Source: CATQHQ01 sp965243805
GTDB lineage: Bacteria; Gemmatimonadota; Gemmatimonadetes; Longimicrobiales; Gaopeijiaceae
DNA: 64,000 nt
Direction of reading: 5' to 3'
NCBI GenBank assembly: GCA_965243805.1
Contig: OZ251577.1
Location: 3,038,001-3,102,000, forward strand
Both the position numbers and the translations under genes were made by a program. The notes below the pieces were generated by a model. The model was not told the origin of the DNA, made no database searches, and saw nothing but the letters and a program-made list of their open reading frames with translations. Positions 41,166-48,868 of this stretch are shown in pieces (position 1 is the first letter of the stretch; each line of letters opens with the position of its first letter).

Positions 41166-43348
41166 GCCAGGGCGGCGGCCCGCAGCCGCTCTCGCGCCTG
41201 GACATGCCGGTCCAGTTCCTCAAGGGGGTCGGGCCCAGGCGGACGGACGCCCTGGCCCGGATGAAGATTCTCACCGCCCGCGATCTCCTCTACCACGCCC
41301 CCCGTCGCTACGACGACGCCTCCACGATCACGCCCATCGCCCTAGCGGAGGTGGGAAACGACGTGACGGTGGCCGGCGAGGTGCGCAGCAAGGGCGTCCT
41401 CCCTACTCGTTCCGGCCTCCGCATCTTCCAGGCGGTGGTACGCGACGACACGGGGATCGTCACCTGCGCTTGGCCCGGCCAGCCCTGGGTGGACCGCACC
41501 CTCCGAGTGGGCGACCGGATCCTGGTCACCGGCCCCGTTCGCTTCTTCCACGGCCGCCAGATCCAGCCCCGCGAGCATGTCCTGCTCTCCCGGAGCAGCC
41601 CGCGCCCGTCCGACGCTGCCCGCCCTCTCGACGCTGCCCGCCCGTCCAACCCTTCCCGCCCTTCCGACCCTTCCGCCACCCCGAAGGCGCCCCACCCCCA
41701 GGGCACGATCTTCGTCGTCTACCCCGCCTCCGAAGAGCTTCCCCAATGGTTCTTCCGCCGTGCGATCGGCCGAAACCTGGAATCGCTCCTCAAGCAGGTC
41801 GCCAAGGAAGACCCCCTCTCCCCAGACGCCCGCCACGCCCTGGGGCTGCCGGCGCTGGCCGACGCGCTTCGGGCTCTCCACCGGCCCACTTCCATGGCGC
41901 AGAAGGACGAAGCGCTCCGCAGACTGGCCTTCGACGAGCTCTTCCTCCTCCAAATCCTCCAAGCACGCCTCCGCCACCGTGCGGCGAGGGAGCGGCCGGG
42001 GATCGCCCTGGTGCGCACCAACGCGCTGATCAAGCCCCTCCACGACGCGCTGCCCTTCGCTCTCACGGACGCCCAAGCCCGCGTCCTGCGGCAGATCTAC
42101 CGGGACATGACCTCGTCCAGGCGGATGAACCGGATGCTTCAGGGCGATGTGGGGTCGGGCAAGACGGTGGTGGCGCTCTTCGCCATGCTCTTGGCAGTGG
42201 AGGGAGGACGGCAGGCCGCCCTCATGGCGCCCACTGGGATCCTGGCGGAGCAGCACGCCGGCCGCATCCGTGAACTCCTGGGAGGGCTGCCAGTGGGCGT
42301 GGAGCTGCTGGTGGGCTCGGCCACGGGGCGCCGGCGAAAGGCGGCCCGCGCTCGGGTGGCGTCGGGCGAGGCGCAACTGGTGGTCGGCACCCACGCGCTC
42401 ATCCAGGAGGGCGTGGAGTTCGACGCGCTGGGGTTGGCGGTGGTGGACGAGCAGCACCGCTTCGGCGTTCGGCAGCGCATGGCCCTGGCGGAGAGGGACC
42501 CCCAGCCCGACATGCTCCTCATGTCCGCCACGCCGATCCCCCGCAGCTTGGCGATGGTCCTCCATGGCGACCTGGACCTGAGCGTGATCGACGAGCTCCC
42601 TCCAGGGCGGCGCCCCGTCGTCACCCGGGTGGTCTCTGCCGGCGAGCGGGCGGCCGTCCTCGAAGAGGTGCGCAGGCGGGTGGCCCAGGGCCGCCAAGCG
42701 TACTTGGTCTATCCCATGATCGAGGAATCGGAGGACGCCGACTTCCGAGCCGCCGAAGCCGAGTTCGCGCACTTGGCGCAGAACGAGTTCGCCGACCACC
42801 GGACAGCGTTGCTCCACGGGCGCGTTCCCGCCGAGAAGAAGGACGAGATCATGCGCCGTTTCCAGCGGAGGGAGATCGATGTGCTAGTGGCGACGACGGT
42901 GATCGAGGTGGGGATCGATGTGCCCAACGCGTCGGTAATGGTGGTAGAGAACGCAGAGCGGTTCGGCCTCTCCCAGCTCCACCAACTGCGGGGACGGGTC
43001 GGACGGGGAAAGGAAGCGGGGTTCTTCGTGATGATCGGCGGGGAGGGCGTCGAAGCAGGAGAACGGTTGGATGTGCTGGCCCGCACCAGCGACGGCTTCG
43101 AGATCGCCCGCGAGGACCTGCGGCTGCGCGGCCAGGGAGATGTGCTCGGCTCCCAACAGCACGGCCACGCTCCCGCCTTCCGCTTCGCCGATGTGCTCCG
43201 ACACCAGGACCTCATCGCCCCCGCCCAGGAGCGCGCCCGCCGCCTGGTGGCCGCCGACCCCGACTTGGCCGCCGCCGACAACGCCATCCTGCGCCTCCTG
43301 CTGGACCGTCGCTACGGAGACCGCGCCAAGCTCTTCGGAGTCGGCTGA
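41162..43348 (+). CDS. recG: ATP-dependent DNA helicase RecG
   Basis: A 728-aa superfamily 2 helicase that remodels stalled replication forks and Holliday junctions. The N-terminal wedge domain begins VQFLKGVGPRRTDALARM. The helicase motifs are GDVGSGKTVVALFAM (I), DEQHRFG (II), MSATPIPRSLAM (III) and, in the second RecA domain, ATTVIEVGIDVPNASVM (V) and QLHQLRGRVGRG (VI). It ends with the usual LLLDRRYGDRAKLFGVG-type tail. An 18-bp repeat (4 units) sits in the wedge domain. The start is GTG overlapping ftsY by GTGA. It closes the long plus-strand series that starts at mraZ. Confidence 0.97.
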   Translation: MSQGGGPQPLSRLDMPVQFLKGVGPRRTDALARMKILTARDLLYHAPRRYDDASTITPIALAEVGNDVTVAGEVRSKGVLPTRSGLRIFQAVVRDDTGIVTCAWPGQPWVDRTLRVGDRILVTGPVRFFHGRQIQPREHVLLSRSSPRPSDAARPLDAARPSNPSRPSDPSATPKAPHPQGTIFVVYPASEELPQWFFRRAIGRNLESLLKQVAKEDPLSPDARHALGLPALADALRALHRPTSMAQKDEALRRLAFDELFLLQILQARLRHRAARERPGIALVRTNALIKPLHDALPFALTDAQARVLRQIYRDMTSSRRMNRMLQGDVGSGKTVVALFAMLLAVEGGRQAALMAPTGILAEQHAGRIRELLGGLPVGVELLVGSATGRRRKAARARVASGEAQLVVGTHALIQEGVEFDALGLAVVDEQHRFGVRQRMALAERDPQPDMLLMSATPIPRSLAMVLHGDLDLSVIDELPPGRRPVVTRVVSAGERAAVLEEVRRRVAQGRQAYLVYPMIEESEDADFRAAEAEFAHLAQNEFADHRTALLHGRVPAEKKDEIMRRFQRREIDVLVATTVIEVGIDVPNASVMVVENAERFGLSQLHQLRGRVGRGKEAGFFVMIGGEGVEAGERLDVLARTSDGFEIAREDLRLRGQGDVLGSQQHGHAPAFRFADVLRHQDLIAPAQERARRLVAADPDLAAADNAILRLLLDRRYGDRAKLFGVG
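41603..41674 (+). repeat. 4 x 18-bp in-frame tandem repeat in recG
   Basis: Four 18-bp units encode RPSDAA, RPLDAA, RPSNPS and RPSDPS in the N-terminal OB-fold/wedge region, between REHVLLSRS and TIFVVYPAS, where other RecG proteins have a short turn. Confidence 0.8.
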
Positions 43349-43364
43349 CGCCGGTCTTCCGGCG
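43349..43364 (+). terminator. Short hairpin after recG, possible terminator
   Basis: CGCCGG-TCTT-CCGGCG is a perfect six-pair stem that overlaps the end of recG by one base. It has no T-run, so termination is uncertain. The remaining 175 bp to the next gene hold only a GGAGAGG-type ribosome binding site near 43521 and no clear promoter. Confidence 0.3.
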
Positions 43365-43539
43365 GCCGTCGTAGGCCGGTGCCACGCCACGCCCATCCAT
43401 CCATCCAAACGCCATTCTGCGGATCCACCTTGTCGGGGACCACCCCGCCCGCCGCACTGGATTCTTCCCGGACGGAGCCTCCAGCGTCCACTCTGGACGC
43501 AGCAACGAACCCCACTCGGGAGAGGAATGGAGGCCGCCC

Positions 43540-44607
43540 ATGTCCGACCAGCCGAAGCAATCCGACCACCAGCCCAAGCACGGCGAGAAGGACCGCGTGT
43601 ACAAGCAGTTCTACTCGTTCGCAGAAGTCGTGGAGGAGGTCGTCGTCGAGTTCGTCGGCCCGTCCGTCGGCGGCACCTGGATCGACGACCTCGACTTCGA
43701 CACCCTCGAACAGATGCCCACCGAGTTCGTGGACGCCGAGAGCGAGACCGTCCGCCTTGTCGACATGGCGTGGAGGGTGCGGTTCCGCAGCCGTCCGCTC
43801 TGGCTCGTCGTCCTCTTCGAGTTCCAGTCGACGGCGGACAAGACGATGGCGACCCGCGCACTGCTCGAGACGGCGCTGTGCTACCAGAGCCTGACGGAGG
43901 GCCGGGGCGCCGGGGCCGAGGGGGAGGAGAGCGCGGTGCTGTTCGTGGTGGTGAAGAGCTTCGAGGGCCGGTGGAAGGCGGCGTTGAGCAAGGCGTGCGA
44001 GTTGGAGAAGCTCGTGCCGGAGGAGCTGAGGCCGTTCATCTACGGCCAGCGGGTAGTGCTGCTGGACGAGGAGGCGGAGGCGGCGAAGGTAGCGTCTCTC
44101 GACCTGCGGAAGGTGGGGCGCGTGCGGGCCGGTCTGGCGCTGCGCGCCGAGCCGGACCCGGAGCGGGTCGCACAGGCGCTGGCGGTGCTGGACAAGCTGC
44201 TGGACACGCCGGAGTTGCGGGCGGCGTGGGTCGCGTGGCTTCGGCTTCAGCTGATAGATTGGGGGGCGCCGGCGGAGATCATCGAACAGTTGGACACGCT
44301 GAAGGAGGCGGGCAAGGTGTACGGGAACCATATCTCGGCAGTCGAGAAGCATGCCCTAGCGCGCGGGGAGGCGCGGGGCCAGGAACTCGGGGAAGCCCGA
44401 GGCAAGAAGCTCGGCGAGGCCCAGGGGCTGCGTCAGGCGTATGTCGACACAGCTAGGTGGAAGTTCGGCGCCGATGCGGCTGAGCGGCTGACGAAGGTGC
44501 TTGCCGGCGTGACGGACCGGTCACGGCTGGCGCGAGTGGGCCGGCTGGTGGTGGAGTGCGAGACGGGCGACGAGCTGATCGCCAAGGTGACCAGCAACTC
44601 TACATGA
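43540..44607 (+). CDS. Rpn/YhgA-like nuclease family protein
   Basis: A 355-aa protein. The N-terminal 140 residues resemble the PD-(D/E)XK nuclease core of the Rpn (YhgA-like, recombination-promoting nuclease) family: VDMAWRVRF followed by LWLVVLFEFQSTADKTMATR carries the D...ExQ catalytic pattern. The C-terminal part has a repeated charged helix (GEARGQELGEARGKKLGEA) usual for these proteins. Family members cut DNA without strict sequence need and are often mobile within genomes. It stands apart with a 191-bp spacer, and is in the same reading frame as the following asnS, separated by its TGA at 44605. Confidence 0.8.
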   Translation: MSDQPKQSDHQPKHGEKDRVYKQFYSFAEVVEEVVVEFVGPSVGGTWIDDLDFDTLEQMPTEFVDAESETVRLVDMAWRVRFRSRPLWLVVLFEFQSTADKTMATRALLETALCYQSLTEGRGAGAEGEESAVLFVVVKSFEGRWKAALSKACELEKLVPEELRPFIYGQRVVLLDEEAEAAKVASLDLRKVGRVRAGLALRAEPDPERVAQALAVLDKLLDTPELRAAWVAWLRLQLIDWGAPAEIIEQLDTLKEAGKVYGNHISAVEKHALARGEARGQELGEARGKKLGEAQGLRQAYVDTARWKFGADAAERLTKVLAGVTDRSRLARVGRLVVECETGDELIAKVTSNST

Positions 44608-44654
44608 CCCCACCCCAAAACGACTTCACACCGAAGCGACGACACCCCGTCCGT

Positions 44655-44744
44655 TGCACCTGCGCGTCCGCCGTCCCCGTCCGCCCCACCTGAGCGTCTG
44701 CCGTCCTCGTCTGTCGCGCCTGTGAGTTCACCGTCCCCGTCCAC
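44655..44744 (+). repeat. 3 x 30-bp tandem repeat spanning the asnS start
   Basis: Three units of exactly 30 bp cover the spacer upstream of asnS and its first codons. Translated in the asnS frame they read VAPARPPSPS, APPERLPSSS and VAPVSSPSPS (approximate unit boundaries). The GTG start lies in the third unit, at a position that is GCG and GAG in units one and two. Confidence 0.8.
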
Positions 44745-46041
44745 CGCCGTGCCGTCCGCTCGCGTGCGCGACCTGCCGGGTCGAGTGGGGGACACGGTGG
44801 CCGTCTCGGGGTGGGTGGAGACGCTCCGCGTGCACGGCAAGGTCGCCTTCGTGGTCCTGCGGGACGGCACGGGCCTGGTGCAGTGCGTCGTCGTCAAGTC
44901 TCGCGTGAGCCCCGAGACGTGGGTGCTGGCGACTTCGCTCTCCCAGGAAAGCAGCGTCGTCCTGTCGGGCCAAGTCCGGGACGACGCCCGCTCGCCCGGG
45001 GGCCACGAGCTGGGCGTTTCCGCCGCCGAGCTGGTGGGTGCCGCCGCCGACTACCCGATCCAGCCCAAGGAGCACGGTCCCGAGTTCCTGCTGGACCACC
45101 GCCACCTCTGGCTCCGCTCCAGCCTGCAGCGCGCCGGGCTGAAGGTTCGCGCCGAGGTCGAGCACGCCATCCACGAGTTTCTGTACGAACAGGAGTTCGT
45201 CCGCGTGGACGCGCCAATCCTCACCGGCGCCATCGGCGAGTCCGCCGGGACCCTCTTCGAGACCGACTACTTCGGCCAGCGCGCCTTCCTGGCCCAGACT
45301 GGCCAACTCTACGCCGAGTGCGCGTGCCCCGCGTTCGGGAAGGTGTACTGCTTCGGCCCGACCTTTCGCGCCGAGAAGTCCAAGACCCGCCGCCACTTGG
45401 CCGAGTTCTGGATGGTGGAGCCCGAGGTGGCGTTTGCCGACTCCAACGACAACATGGCCCTCCAGGAGGCGCTGATCTGCCATGTGGTGGCCAAGGCGCT
45501 CGAACGGTGCGCCGACGAGCTCCAGCGGCTCGGCCGCGACCTGTCCCGCCTTCAAGCCGTCGTGCCGCCGTTCCCGAGGCTGAGCTACACCGAAGCCGTC
45601 GAGCGTCTCGTCGCCGAAGGCCACGAATTCGAATGGGGACGGGACCTGGGCGTCGTCGAGGAGACCACGATCTCGGGCTGGTTCGACCGGCCCGTCTTCG
45701 TCCACGACTACCCCAAGCGGGCCAAGGCATTCTACATGAAGGAGAACCCGGCCGATCCCCGCACTGTCCTCTGCAACGACCTGCTGGCGCCGGAGGGCTG
45801 CGGGGAGATCGTCGGCGGCAGCCAGCGGGAAGACGACCACGACCGGCTCCTTGCGCGAATCCGCGAGGAGGAGCTGCCGGAGGACGCTTACGATTGGTAC
45901 CTGGACCTGCGACGCTACGGCACCTTCCCCCACTCCGGCTTCGGCCTAGGCGTGGAGCGCACCGTGGGGTGGATCGCGGGACGGCACCACATCCGCGAAC
46001 TGGTGCCGTTCCCTCGCACGATCAACCGCCTGGTGCCGTGA
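44722..46041 (+). CDS. asnS: Asparagine--tRNA ligase
   Basis: A 439-aa class IIb aminoacyl-tRNA synthetase. The N-terminal OB fold binds the anticodon (VGDTVAVSGWVETLRVHGKVAFVVLRD). The catalytic domain has motif 2 as FRAEKSKTRRHLAEFWMVEPE and motif 3 as GFGLGVERTVGWI; GEIVGGSQREDDHDRLLARI is typical of AsnRS rather than AspRS. The start is GTG at 44722, the first possible start after the TGA of the previous gene in the same frame. There is no ribosome binding site I can see, and the start lies within a 30-bp repeat. Confidence 0.95.
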   Translation: MSSPSPSTAVPSARVRDLPGRVGDTVAVSGWVETLRVHGKVAFVVLRDGTGLVQCVVVKSRVSPETWVLATSLSQESSVVLSGQVRDDARSPGGHELGVSAAELVGAAADYPIQPKEHGPEFLLDHRHLWLRSSLQRAGLKVRAEVEHAIHEFLYEQEFVRVDAPILTGAIGESAGTLFETDYFGQRAFLAQTGQLYAECACPAFGKVYCFGPTFRAEKSKTRRHLAEFWMVEPEVAFADSNDNMALQEALICHVVAKALERCADELQRLGRDLSRLQAVVPPFPRLSYTEAVERLVAEGHEFEWGRDLGVVEETTISGWFDRPVFVHDYPKRAKAFYMKENPADPRTVLCNDLLAPEGCGEIVGGSQREDDHDRLLARIREEELPEDAYDWYLDLRRYGTFPHSGFGLGVERTVGWIAGRHHIRELVPFPRTINRLVP

Positions 46042-46091
46042 AGGTGGTGGCCGGCCCGCGGCCGTGACGGTGCTCCCCGAGGCGTAGCCCC

Positions 46092-47192
46092 GTGCCCCAT
46101 CTCGTGGTCGATCTGCGCGACCGCCGTCCCATCTGGTCCCTCCCGCAGTGGGCCAAGGCGCGGATTCGGGAAGCGGCCCCCACCGACTGGACGGTCGCCT
46201 TCATGGAGACCGAGGCGGACGGCTCCGGCGACGGCGTGGCGCGGGCGGCCCCCGAGCTGATCGAGGCCGTGACCGACGCCCGCGTCTACATGGGCTACGG
46301 CATCCCCGCCCAGGTCCTGAAAGCCGGGAAGCGGCTGGAGTGGGTGCACTCGGGCGCGGCCGGCGTGGGCTCTTCCCTGGGACCGGCGATGCTCGCCCGC
46401 GATCTCCTGTTCACCAACTCCGCGGGCATCCACGGCCCGCCGATCGCCGAGACCGTCTTGGCGATGCTCCTCTACTTTGCCCGGGGGCTGGACGTGGCGG
46501 TGCGGGCCCAGCGGGAGGGCTGGTGGAGCGCCGAGGAGTACTGGGCGGCGGACGCGCCGGTCGCCGAGCTGGGCGCATCGACGGTGGGCGTGGTGGGCTT
46601 CGGTGGGATCGGCAAGGAGTTGGCCCGCAGGGCGGCGTGCATGGGGAGCCGGGTGCTGGCGTTGCGGCGCCGATCCCGCCCTGGGGACGCCCCTTCCTTC
46701 GACTGCGCGACGGCCCATGAGACCGCGGTGACCCACGAGGTCGCAACAGCCCACGAGACCTCGCTGGCCCACGAGATCGCGACGGGCGACGAGGGGCTGG
46801 CGCGCATCCTGCGAGAGTCGGACTATGTGGTGCTGGCCGTCCCCGAGACCGACGACACACGGGGCATGATCAGCAGACGGCGCCTCTTCGAGATGAAGCC
46901 GGGCTCGGTCCTAGTCAACGTCGCCCGCGGGAAGGTTCTCGACGAGGCGGCGTTGCTCGACGCCCTGGACCACGGACCTCTCCGAGGCGCCGGGCTGGAC
47001 GTCTACGCCACCGAACCCCTGCCCCCGGGCCACCCCTTCTACGCCCACCCGAAGGTCCTGGCCACGCCCCACGTTTCCGCCACCACACGACGGTTCTGGG
47101 AACGCGAGACCGAGTTGATCGTCGAGAACCTGACGCGCTTCGCCGAAGGTCGGCCGCTCCAGAACGTGGTCGACAAGACCGCCGGCTACTGA
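46092..47192 (+). CDS. D-2-hydroxyacid dehydrogenase, NAD(P)-dependent
   Basis: A 366-aa enzyme of the D-isomer-specific 2-hydroxyacid dehydrogenase family. The nucleotide-binding loop is VVGFGGIGKELA (GxGxxG), and the catalytic Arg, Glu and His are in VNVARGKVLDE, YATEPLPPG and TPHVSA. Its substrate cannot be told; phosphoglycerate and hydroxypyruvate are common in the family. An insertion of 30 residues made of six-residue repeats follows the second beta strand of the nucleotide domain. The start is GTG at 46092. A 12-bp repeat joins it to alr. Confidence 0.9.
   Translation: MPHLVVDLRDRRPIWSLPQWAKARIREAAPTDWTVAFMETEADGSGDGVARAAPELIEAVTDARVYMGYGIPAQVLKAGKRLEWVHSGAAGVGSSLGPAMLARDLLFTNSAGIHGPPIAETVLAMLLYFARGLDVAVRAQREGWWSAEEYWAADAPVAELGASTVGVVGFGGIGKELARRAACMGSRVLALRRRSRPGDAPSFDCATAHETAVTHEVATAHETSLAHEIATGDEGLARILRESDYVVLAVPETDDTRGMISRRRLFEMKPGSVLVNVARGKVLDEAALLDALDHGPLRGAGLDVYATEPLPPGHPFYAHPKVLATPHVSATTRRFWERETELIVENLTRFAEGRPLQNVVDKTAGY
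46707..46796 (+). repeat. 5 x 18-bp in-frame tandem repeat inside a dehydrogenase
   Basis: Five 18-bp units encode ATAHET, AVTHEV, ATAHET, SLAHEI and ATGDEG; pairs of units also form a 36-bp higher-order repeat. They form an insertion in the NAD-binding domain between ALRRRSRPGD and LARILRESDYVVL. Confidence 0.85.
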
Positions 47193-47236
47193 TCCCGCTG
47201 CTGATCCCACTACTGGCCCCACTACTGACCCCATGG
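47189..47236 (+). repeat. 4 x 12-bp tandem repeat joining the dehydrogenase stop and alr start
   Basis: Four 12-bp units (CTGATCCCGCTG type) run from the last codon of the dehydrogenase to the second codon of alr. The first unit contains the TGA stop and the last contains the alr ATG. Confidence 0.8.
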
Positions 47237-48390
47237 GACGAATCCAGCACGACTTTCCTCGGGAGCGGGCGTGGGTCGAGGTCGACACCGGTGCCCTCCG
47301 CCGCAACTTCCGCAGGATCCGCGACACCGTGGGGACGCACGCGAAGCTGGTCCCAATGGTGAAGGCGGACGGCTACGGCCTGGGGGCGGAACGAGTCGCG
47401 ACGGCACTCCAAGCCGAGCAACCGTTCGGCTTCGGCGTAGCCACCGTGGAGGAGGGCGCGGCCCTGCGACGGGCCGACGTGCGGCTTCCGATCATGGTCT
47501 ACGCCCCCCTGCCGCCCGACAGCCTTGCCCGAGCACTGGGTCTTGGCCTCGTGCCGTCGATCTCCAACCTGGACACGCTGGCCGTGCTGCGGGAGCTCGC
47601 CGAGTCGGGCCAAGTGCCTCGTCGGGCGGCTTTCCAGGTCGAAGTAGACACGGGGATGGGACGCTCGGGCTTCCCGCTGTCGGGCGCGATGGAGGGTTGG
47701 TGGCCCGCGGTCCAGACGGCCGTGGCTTCCGGCGCCCTTCGCCTCTTCGGCGTCTTCACCCACCTCCACAGCGCCGACGAGCCCGACCTTGCCGCCGCCC
47801 GACAACAGGTGGAGCGCTTCGAGGGGTTCGTTCGCGGCGTGGAGGGGATCCGCCCCGACGCGCTGGTCCACTTCGCCAACAGCGCCGGGTGCTTCCGCCT
47901 GCGGTCGCGAGTGGCCAACGCGGCCCGCCCGGGGATCTACCTCTACGGGGGACGGGCCGGTGGCGAGGGAGCCCCTCCGGAGTCGGCGGCAGTCGTGCGG
48001 GCCCGGATTGCACTGCTGCGCAACGTGCTGCCGGGAACCACAGTGGGCTACGGTGCAGAGTACCAAGCCCGGCGTTGCGAGCGCTGGGCAACCGTGGCGA
48101 TCGGCTACGGAGACGGACTTCCCATCGCCCTGGGCAACCGTGGTGCTGCGATCGCGGGCGGACGACTCGTGCCGATCGTAGGACGCCTCTCCATGGACAC
48201 GACGGTGCTGCGCCTCAAGAGCAGCGACCCCAGACGCGGCCCCTCAGTGGGCGATGCGGTTACCTTCATAGGTTCGGCCGGGGGAGCCGCGTTGCCCCTG
48301 GACGACGTGGCGGAACAGGCGGGGACCCTGGCGTACGAAATCCTGACGGGGCTCTCGCCCAGGTTGCCGAGGATCGAGGTGGAGTCCTGA
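47233..48390 (+). CDS. alr: Alanine racemase
   Basis: A 385-aa PLP enzyme converting L- to D-alanine for peptidoglycan. The PLP lysine is in VPMVKADGYGLGA (about residue 41); the TIM barrel has QVEVDTGMGRSGF and HFANSAGCFR; the C-terminal domain carries the second catalytic base in VGYGAEYQA and GRLSMDTTVL. The ATG at 47233 lies in a 12-bp repeat. Its last codons and stop are duplicated (23-bp repeat) just downstream. It fits functionally with the wall genes upstream although it is outside the dcw cluster proper. Confidence 0.96.
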   Translation: MGRIQHDFPRERAWVEVDTGALRRNFRRIRDTVGTHAKLVPMVKADGYGLGAERVATALQAEQPFGFGVATVEEGAALRRADVRLPIMVYAPLPPDSLARALGLGLVPSISNLDTLAVLRELAESGQVPRRAAFQVEVDTGMGRSGFPLSGAMEGWWPAVQTAVASGALRLFGVFTHLHSADEPDLAAARQQVERFEGFVRGVEGIRPDALVHFANSAGCFRLRSRVANAARPGIYLYGGRAGGEGAPPESAAVVRARIALLRNVLPGTTVGYGAEYQARRCERWATVAIGYGDGLPIALGNRGAAIAGGRLVPIVGRLSMDTTVLRLKSSDPRRGPSVGDAVTFIGSAGGAALPLDDVAEQAGTLAYEILTGLSPRLPRIEVES

Positions 48391-48415
48391 GGAGGATCGA
48401 GGTGGAGTCCTGAGG
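48370..48415 (+). repeat. 2 x 23-bp duplication at the alr 3' end
   Basis: AGGATCGAGGTGGAGTCCTG is repeated with a 23-bp period; the first copy holds the alr stop. The end of the second copy supplies the GAGGGAG that probably serves as ribosome binding site for cdd. Confidence 0.85.
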
Positions 48416-48427
48416 GAGCGTCGCCCA

Positions 48428-48868
48428 GTGGAACGCCTGACCAAGCTTGCCTTCCAAGCGATGCGCTTCGCCTACGCGCCCTACTCCGGTTTTCGCGTGG
48501 GCGCGGCCCTGGAAGCCGACTCGGGAGAGGTGTTCACGGGATGCAACGTGGAGAACGCGTCGTACGGTCTGACGATCTGCGCCGAGCGGACGGCCCTGGC
48601 GTCGGCCGTGGCCAGCGGCCAGCGGCGCTTTCGACGGCTGGTGGTGGCAACGGAAGGGGATCGCGCGGTTGCGCCCTGCGGGGCGTGCCGCCAAGTCCTG
48701 GTCGAGTTCGGAGATCGACTGGAGGTGCATGGTGTCGCAGGGCGGGACAGGAAGCGCTGGTTGCTCCGGGAGCTCCTCCCGGCGTCGTTCGGCCCGGAGG
48801 TGCTCGCCCGGAGCAAGGCGGGCCCGGAGTCGGCTCGCCGGACGCCCGCGACCGGGGACGATGAGTAG
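48428..48868 (+). CDS. cdd: Cytidine deaminase
   Basis: A 146-aa homotetrameric-type cytidine deaminase for pyrimidine salvage. It shows FAYAPYSGFRVGAALE, the zinc and catalytic motif CNVENASYGLTICAERTAL (Cys-Ala-Glu) and the two further zinc cysteines in PCGACRQVL. The start is GTG at 48428 preceded by GAGGGAG. The last 15 residues are a variable tail. The stop overlaps the next gene by 8 bp. Confidence 0.95.
   Translation: MERLTKLAFQAMRFAYAPYSGFRVGAALEADSGEVFTGCNVENASYGLTICAERTALASAVASGQRRFRRLVVATEGDRAVAPCGACRQVLVEFGDRLEVHGVAGRDRKRWLLRELLPASFGPEVLARSKAGPESARRTPATGDDE

Noticed and set aside
43540..44607. Rpn-like gene as part of an insertion sequence
   Set aside because: No terminal inverted repeats or target duplications are visible around it; Rpn-like genes occur without IS ends.
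44655..44744. CRISPR or attachment-site repeats near the Rpn-like gene
   Set aside because: The 30-bp units are contiguous without spacers and read as an in-frame decapeptide repeat; no integrase or inverted ends flank them.
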